Positions 58,771-64,000 of a stretch of DNA of 64,000 bases are shown here, piece by piece. The position numbers and the translations under genes were made by a program. The notes below the pieces were generated by a model that saw nothing but the letters and a program-made list of their open reading frames with translations, did no database searches and was not told the origin of the DNA. Source of the DNA: Tetracentron sinense (taxonomy: Eukaryota > Streptophyta > Magnoliopsida > Trochodendrales > Trochodendraceae); assembly GCA_015143295.1 (NCBI GenBank), contig CM026571.1, positions 4,979,501 through 5,043,500 of the forward strand, written 5' to 3'. Numbering within the stretch: the first letter of the stretch is position 1; each line of letters opens with the position of its first letter.

Positions 58771-59439
58771 TTCGACCACTTTCGGCAATGAGATTTGCAG
58801 AGGATTAGGAGAAAAATAAAACCCTAACGATCGATAATTAAAGAGAAAAACATAATAATGATTAAAGTAATTGTTAGGTTAGCATTAGGTTTCGGTGGGA
58901 ATACAAAGAGAGAGTAGAGTCGAAGCAATGCCCGGAAAGTGACGGGGTATTTGAGAGCTGATCGTTTGAAGCTGAACCAATAACTAAACAAACGGTAAAT
59001 GTCGTTTTCCGAATGATAATATATTGTGACGTTCCATCACGGTACATGGTACCTTCAACTAACATCAATCTGGACCATTGAGTTTGGTGCGCCGCTCAAG
59101 TCATACAAGTGCCTCCACTCTAACCGTTCAATTCATTTGGATACATCTCGTGATGAGCAACAGCCCAACATCATCAAGCCGATTTGTTGATCCTTTCGAG
59201 CCATACCGTGCTCCGGCGGTAGTGTGTATTCCCTCGGAGACTTGAGGTTGGGATCATATTCCATACCTCCCTTGTGAACCAAAACTTTTGTGCTCTTCCC
59301 TAGGTTCTTTCTTATGGATAGGGCGTTTGATGGTCAGGATTTCTTGTACAACTGATAAATCCGGGCAACTGATTTGATCTTAGCCTTCAAACACTCGTGC
59401 CATAGGGAAGAACATACGATTTTCTTCTCCCCTCTTGTT
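58771..59439 (-). promoter_or_regulatory. ABIL1 upstream region
   Basis: It includes the ABIL1 5' UTR (AAACCCTAA-type sequence, inverted, near 58818) and the presumed promoter. No TATA box could be assigned with confidence. Confidence 0.4.
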
Positions 59440-59572
59440 GCAAGTTCAATCGCACCCACAGATCAACACATGTTCATTTTAACTTTGATTAACTATAGTT
59501 AAGATTTACTAACTCTAATGATTAAATAATCGAACCTTAGGGGTTTTTTTTTTTTTTTAAATTAAAAAAAAA

Positions 59573-59626
<54 letters not shown>

Positions 59627-59735
59627 AATTAACCCTACAAATTAAAACTTCTTAACCGGAGTTAAATGAACAATTAAAAGGGCTCTGTGAGTGCGATTGA
59701 GCTCACCTCAGTTCAATCGCAATTGGACGGATTCA
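59440..59735. mobile_element. Hairpin MITE, family M1 copy 8 with an AT-microsatellite loop
   Basis: The left arm is AGTTCAATCGCACCCACAG, ACACATGTTC, TATAGTTAAGATTTACTAAC. The right arm is AACTTCTTAACCGGAGTTAA and CTGTGAGTGCGATTGAGCT. The loop is a T/A tract and an AT repeat at about 59576-59620, so the whole unit can fold back on itself. Confidence 0.7.
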
Positions 59736-59959
59736 ATCCCATTGGGTGAACTAGATTTCGAGGTGACACAGTTGAAATGCCCACATGAAAAACAAAAGGC
59801 CAGGCTGAGACTAGGCCCAGACCTGGTCTGAGCCCAAGTCCAACCAATTGCCTGCCATTCTAGAGATAACCTGCACAAATGGTTCAACTGGTCACGGCAA
59901 TTGGCAACGGATTTACTCTGGCTAAAGCCCAAGTAAACATACTCGGGCCTAACCTCATT

Positions 59960-60228
59960 GCCCAACACGTGTTCCCTTTTAACTGTGGTTTAAAATTCAC
60001 CAACCCTTAGGATTAATGAATCTAACCTAGTTTTTAGGAATTTTTTTTCAAATTGTTTTACAAAATTAAATCTTAACCTAGTTTTTTCCCTAAAAACAAA
60101 GGCTAGATTCGCTAACACTTAAAACAATTTTAATTTTTTTTATTTAAAAAAAACAATGATAGATTCATTAACCCCAAGGATGAGTGAATCTTAACCACAG
60201 TTAAAAGGGATGCATTGTTCAAAGAGGC
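59960..60228. mobile_element. Hairpin MITE, family M1 copy 9
   Basis: The left arm is ACACGTGTTCCCTTTTAACT, AAATTCACCAACCC and GAATCTAACCTAG. The right arm is CTAGATTC / GATAGATTCATTAACCCC and GTGAATCTTAACCACAGTTA with AAAGGGATGC. Internal repeats of the AATCTAACCTAG block are present. Confidence 0.65.
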
Positions 60229-60452
60229 TAGACCCGAGGAAATCCGTTGTCATTCATAATCTGGATCAACGGCAGAAACAATAGTCAGACAATGGGGATT
60301 TAGCAGCTGATATAGAATTCTCACTAGACCTTATGAGATCTCTGGGGACCCATTGAGAGGCAGGTCCGAATACCCACATCTCCGCTGGACTGTCCAGATA
60401 TGAGGTAGGATGTCATTTACCTTCTTTGATACTCGGACACCAGACTAATCCA

Positions 60453-60453
<1 letters not shown>

Positions 60454-60515
<62 letters not shown>
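60454..60515. repeat. TA microsatellite with poly-T tract
   Basis: About 36 bp of TA followed by about 26 T residues, probably the tail of a minus-strand retroelement. The adjacent minus-strand frame reading through it is spurious. Confidence 0.85.
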
Positions 60516-60886
60516 CTGTACAGGAAATTACAGTAGAAGAATGGAACAAAATATAATGCGTATTGAACTCTTACTATACAGAAATATACAGAGAATGTCA
60601 AGATTCAAAGTCTCAAGTCGAGTGGTTCAACTCTACCGAGTGAACACAACTTCAGACGCAAATCAATTTGTTGCTAAAATCTCAAATAGGTCTGTAAGTA
60701 TTTTAATAGACACCCACAAAGACTCGCCGAGTCATGTCAGATTCAACTCGGTTTTTTTGAACTGGATGAGTTGTGCTCTGAAACTGAGTTGTAGAACCCT
60801 GATGATGGGGCCAAGCTCCATATCTTCTTTATCATATTACAGCACATGCCAAAATTTGAACCTAATCAGGAACCCTGAATTCTCTG

Positions 60887-61376
60887 TCAAGCTTTTCCAG
60901 CAAATTTCCAAGCAAGAGCTACTGTAAAAGCCAAATAGTACCTCACCCATGTGAATTTCACCAGGAATGGCATGGATTTCATGGCGGAAGAGGACGAAAT
61001 CTCAAAATAAGTTGGCTTTGGGGTCGAGGGGCAACCAAGTGATTGAATCAACTCCTCTACGGCCAGAACTCGAAACTTTGTGGGTGAATGGGGAGCGATG
61101 TTATCAACTCGATGCTCGAAGATCTTGCCATTCTTATCAAGTTTGTACTCAGAAGTGCCATCAAATCGGCCATAACTCTCCCAAGGGACTCGAGGGATGC
61201 CGTGGACAGTCCAACGTACCATTATGATGCTCCCAACAGGTTGCCACACACTAATGATATCAACCCACAAGGCCTTGAAAAATATCCTGCCATGGAACCG
61301 CAGAGCCCAGAAGATCGATTTATAATTTTCGATGCCGATAAAGGTGTTGAGAGGATCTTTGAAGACGATGTCATTC
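60887..61376 (-). CDS. DUF2358 protein, last exon (partial gene)
   Basis: A 3' splice site (tgccttgtag) is followed by an open frame of 163 codons ending in TGA. It encodes NDIVFKDPLNTFIGIENYKS, IFWALRFHGRIFFKALWVD, VRWTVHGIPRVPWE, RFDGTSEYKLDKNGKIFEHR, VLAVEELIQSLGCPSTPKPT and a short hydrophobic tail. This is the core of the plant DUF2358 family (NTF2-like fold, often plastid-targeted, molecular role unknown). The first part of the domain (the DLPxLF region) and any transit peptide should lie in upstream exons at higher coordinates. I could not find them up to 64000, so they are probably beyond the window. No lesions seen in this exon. Confidence 0.85.
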
Positions 61377-61664
61377 CTACAAGGCATAAAAAAATGTTTA
61401 AATCATACAACATGACAGCAAGCAGAGGACATCTACTTCAAAGTTACCATCCACGTTTCTTCTTTGAAGATTCTATCATCCCTACAAAGTCACCGTTCAT
61501 GATTCTCAACTAATCTATGACAACTTTTTGACCTTTAATTCTTGTAAACATCATAGTTTGAATGGAGAAGACAGAGCAAACTGAGCTCAACATTATCAGG
61601 ATTCAGGTTACAATGGACAAGTGGTCTCTGCTACAATGAAATTACTAAACTAATTTTCCACATA

Positions 61665-61811
61665 TGCTCCGTTTGTTTTGATGTAAAATAGGGGAAAACA
61701 AATTAAATTCATGGAAAATGTCAATTGTCCTATAGAAAATACACACAAAAAATGACATTTTCCGTGGAATTCTTTTGTTTTCCTCTATTTTACATCAAAA
61801 CAAATGGAGCA
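61665..61811. mobile_element. Compact MITE with ~58-bp inverted repeats
   Basis: TGCTCCGTTTGTTTTGATGT at the left is mirrored by ACATCAAAACAAATGGAGCA at the right. Pairing continues through TAAAATAGGGGAAAACAA and CATGGAAAATGTCA. Only about 30 bp separate the arms. ATA flanks both ends, a candidate 3-bp duplication. It lies just upstream of the DUF2358 exon, probably inside that gene's intron. Confidence 0.85.
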
Positions 61812-64000
61812 ATAATCGGAAATCAAAAGACCATTGATACCTCGTGAAAGAACTAAAGATAAGATGTGCTGCCAAAAAAATAACAAGAATGGAAACTACG
61901 ACAAAGTCAAAACACCCTGTTGGACCTTTCTGACATAAAGAATATGTGCAAACCTATATCTACCCTTTTGAAATGTATCCAATTCTTAAATTTATAGAAT
62001 AAGCATATGAACACCTCATTCTTGCTGCATAATGAGTTATACCACTTCTGTATAAATACTGTTGAAGAACCTTTTATGACAGGTGCAGATGGTCACTTCC
62101 GTAGCTGTTTTCTTCACTCTATACCATGATCAAATATAGATCTAATTCAATCGTGATTCATCAAGCATGCAGCAGGAAAACTGCCACATGTAAGAGATTT
62201 ACCCTGCTTCCCACTTGATCACCAATATTGAGATAAATCTCAGAAACACGCTCACTAACTTCTAAATGACAACTTAGAAGACCCTTACAATTTGTATTTC
62301 CAACACCGAAAGATCCACACACTGATTTGTTTCAGCACCAAAGCTTTTAAACAACATTCTACCGATTGTCCAAAACAGCAGAAAAAAGTTAAACCGTGTG
62401 TACTTCTTCAAGGCCTCCTTCAGAAGACAAGCTCCCAACAGTCATCCCATCCTAGGTTATAATTCAAAACCTACAGCGAATGTCTAACAACATAAGCATT
62501 GGAAAATAATAAAATGCAGGCTATGTTTTAGGTTAATTGCAATCTTCCTGAGATAGTCATCCATTTAAATCCTGAGAAAGTCATCTTGCTGCTACTGTGT
62601 AAATTTGGATACAATATTTTCAGAATTCAATTTGCATACAGTTTTTCCAACAATCTCAAGGTGAAATTCACCCCTGCTAATCCTCAACAATTGTCGTAAT
62701 TACAAGATCAATGGTGGACATCCTCAGGAGTCAACAATCTATATCAAAGAAAGAAGGCATTCTCTATTCTTTGATCTCAATGAACTCAACCACGTTCAAA
62801 ACTTTGATGAACTCCTAAAAGAAGAAAATCTGAAACAGTGTATGAAGAAGCAATTGAACATATTCTGTAACAAAAAGTTTTCTGCATATTTTCTTTTGCA
62901 GAAGAGAACAACCCTTAATATAGCAATAAGGAGTGAAAACGGAAAGCCTATCAATTCCCAACGTTAGCAAATATTAAGTCTGAAACAACTCCTTTAACAA
63001 GTGATTAAGGAATTAATCTAGATAGCAACTGTAAGGAAATGGCAACTCAAGAGCCTCCACTAAGAATGTTTAGAAACTAATTTGGAAATTAATATAAAAT
63101 AAGGTTTAGTGAAACCTGACTCGGCATGACCAGCCACGCGAGTGTGTGTGTGTGTTATCGTGCAAGGTGCGACGTGCAACATGCACACATGAAGGATTTC
63201 CGACATGGCTCGATTATTTTTCATTGGGACCTTTGGGCCACCCCATGGGCCCCTCTTGTGCACAAGGGCCAAGCCCATTCTTTTCTGTCATACCCATACT
63301 AGAAGTGGTGGACTTTATAAGCTCTCCTCCATCCTCAAACATAACTGACGTGGGACTAAAGATTTCCCATTTTGTTTTTAAAAAAATGTTTTTTACTAAA
63401 CAACTACAACTGGAAGCAGAAACAATCAACAAAAGGCTCAAAACAAGCAAGGGCCAATCAATTCTATCAAGAATTGATTATTATTGGCGATTTGGCATCC
63501 CTTTTTCCATACACAAGTTCTAACATAACTAACACCCATACAATTAGTTCAGCTAAAACTTTGACTGGTTCAGAAGAAGTTGACCCGGTAGAGGATAATC
63601 AGCTCTCACAATTGCTTATGGTTTTCATAGCTTTAAACATGGGATTCAAATGCCTTAATGGATTGAAGGATTGCAGCGGCTCAGCCTAGATAGGTGATAA
63701 CAACACTTTATAGATCTTTTGCTTCTTTCTCCGGCTGTCTAGGCTCTTATTTTCCGATGGATGAGATGCCCAATATAACAAAGGATGCCATCTTGGATTG
63801 GATCTCAACAAAGGGCTGACCAAAGACAGAATCCACCTTCCATAGCAACCTCGTAAGGCACCTAACAGAGACCAAGATGGGTGGGAAGCAGTACCATAAA
63901 AGGTCTCTCAGTTAATAATGTGGCTTAGTCCAGTTGAACCCCCGCCCAATACAGCACTTCTTTATTGAGAACTGTAGATCTAAGTTGAACCTACAGACCA
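61812..64000. other. Window end, no gene recognised
   Basis: I could not identify a coding exon, RNA gene or bordered element on either strand. Parts may be introns of the DUF2358 gene. Short open frames near 63060-63690 overlap on both strands and contain no recognisable domain. Confidence 0.4.

Noticed and set aside
60413..60601. Minus-strand frame rich in Lys and Ile-Tyr repeats
   Set aside because: It is a translation of the poly-T and TA microsatellite.
61088..61513. 141-codon plus-strand frame opposite the DUF2358 exon
   Set aside because: The antisense strand carries the conserved DUF2358 domain; this frame has no family similarity that I can see.

Overview
This is nuclear DNA from a flowering plant. 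Genes are spaced many kilobases apart, introns have GT-AG borders, intergenic DNA is AT-rich, and plant-type LINEs, SINEs, solo LTRs and MITEs are everywhere. Several proteins are plant types (plastid uroporphyrinogen decarboxylase, ABIL1, WRKY19-like zinc finger, RGXT-like transferase, ERF-VII and mTERF relics). The species cannot be fixed from the sequence. Long TE-filled introns suggest a mid-sized to large genome, possibly a woody or early-diverging eudicot or a magnoliid.

Layout: 413-484 is the last exon of a plus-strand membrane protein gene, probably GDT1-like. 0.5-9.3 kb is repeat-dense intergenic DNA with hairpin MITEs, a 1.17-kb hAT-type element and a tRNA-derived SINE. 9.5-16.3 kb holds a plus-strand gene for a nuclear protein with eleven zinc-finger repeats; its 5' UTR intron carries a 581-bp hAT-type insertion. 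A tRNA-Gly(UCC) lies at 17429-17500. A six-exon gene for uroporphyrinogen decarboxylase (415 aa) runs on the minus strand at 18.2-22.6 kb. Relics of an ERF-VII gene and an mTERF gene lie side by side at 23.8-24.8 kb. A lone first exon of an RGXT/MGP4-type glycosyltransferase is at 29.1-29.6 kb. A WDR91-like gene (LisH, coiled coil, WD40) spans 31.0-45.8 kb of coding sequence on the minus strand, with a probable 5' UTR intron reaching 48.8 kb. A nine-exon ABIL1 gene (304 aa) occupies 50.2-58.8 kb on the minus strand. The last exon of a DUF2358 gene is at 60.9-61.4 kb, followed by 2.5 kb without a recognisable gene.

The genes do not form a pathway cluster. UROD acts in plastid tetrapyrrole synthesis, ABIL1 in the SCAR/WAVE actin complex, the WDR91-like protein probably in endosome function, and RGXT in cell-wall pectin synthesis. 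I resolved splice junctions by hand for UROD, ABIL1 and nearly all of the WDR91-like gene.

The most notable structures are mobile elements with readable borders. An 8.3-kb WDR91 intron holds a four-level nest: a GAGGC-rich inverted-repeat element, a plus-strand LINE, a minus-strand LINE, and a 2,837-bp solo LTR with a GGCAC target duplication. A 5'-truncated LINE in the WDR91 5' UTR intron has a 15-bp target duplication. A LINE in the last ABIL1 intron sits between long diverged direct repeats. A hairpin MITE family has about nine copies. I found no CRISPR array, operon or defence system, and no convincing wholly new system.
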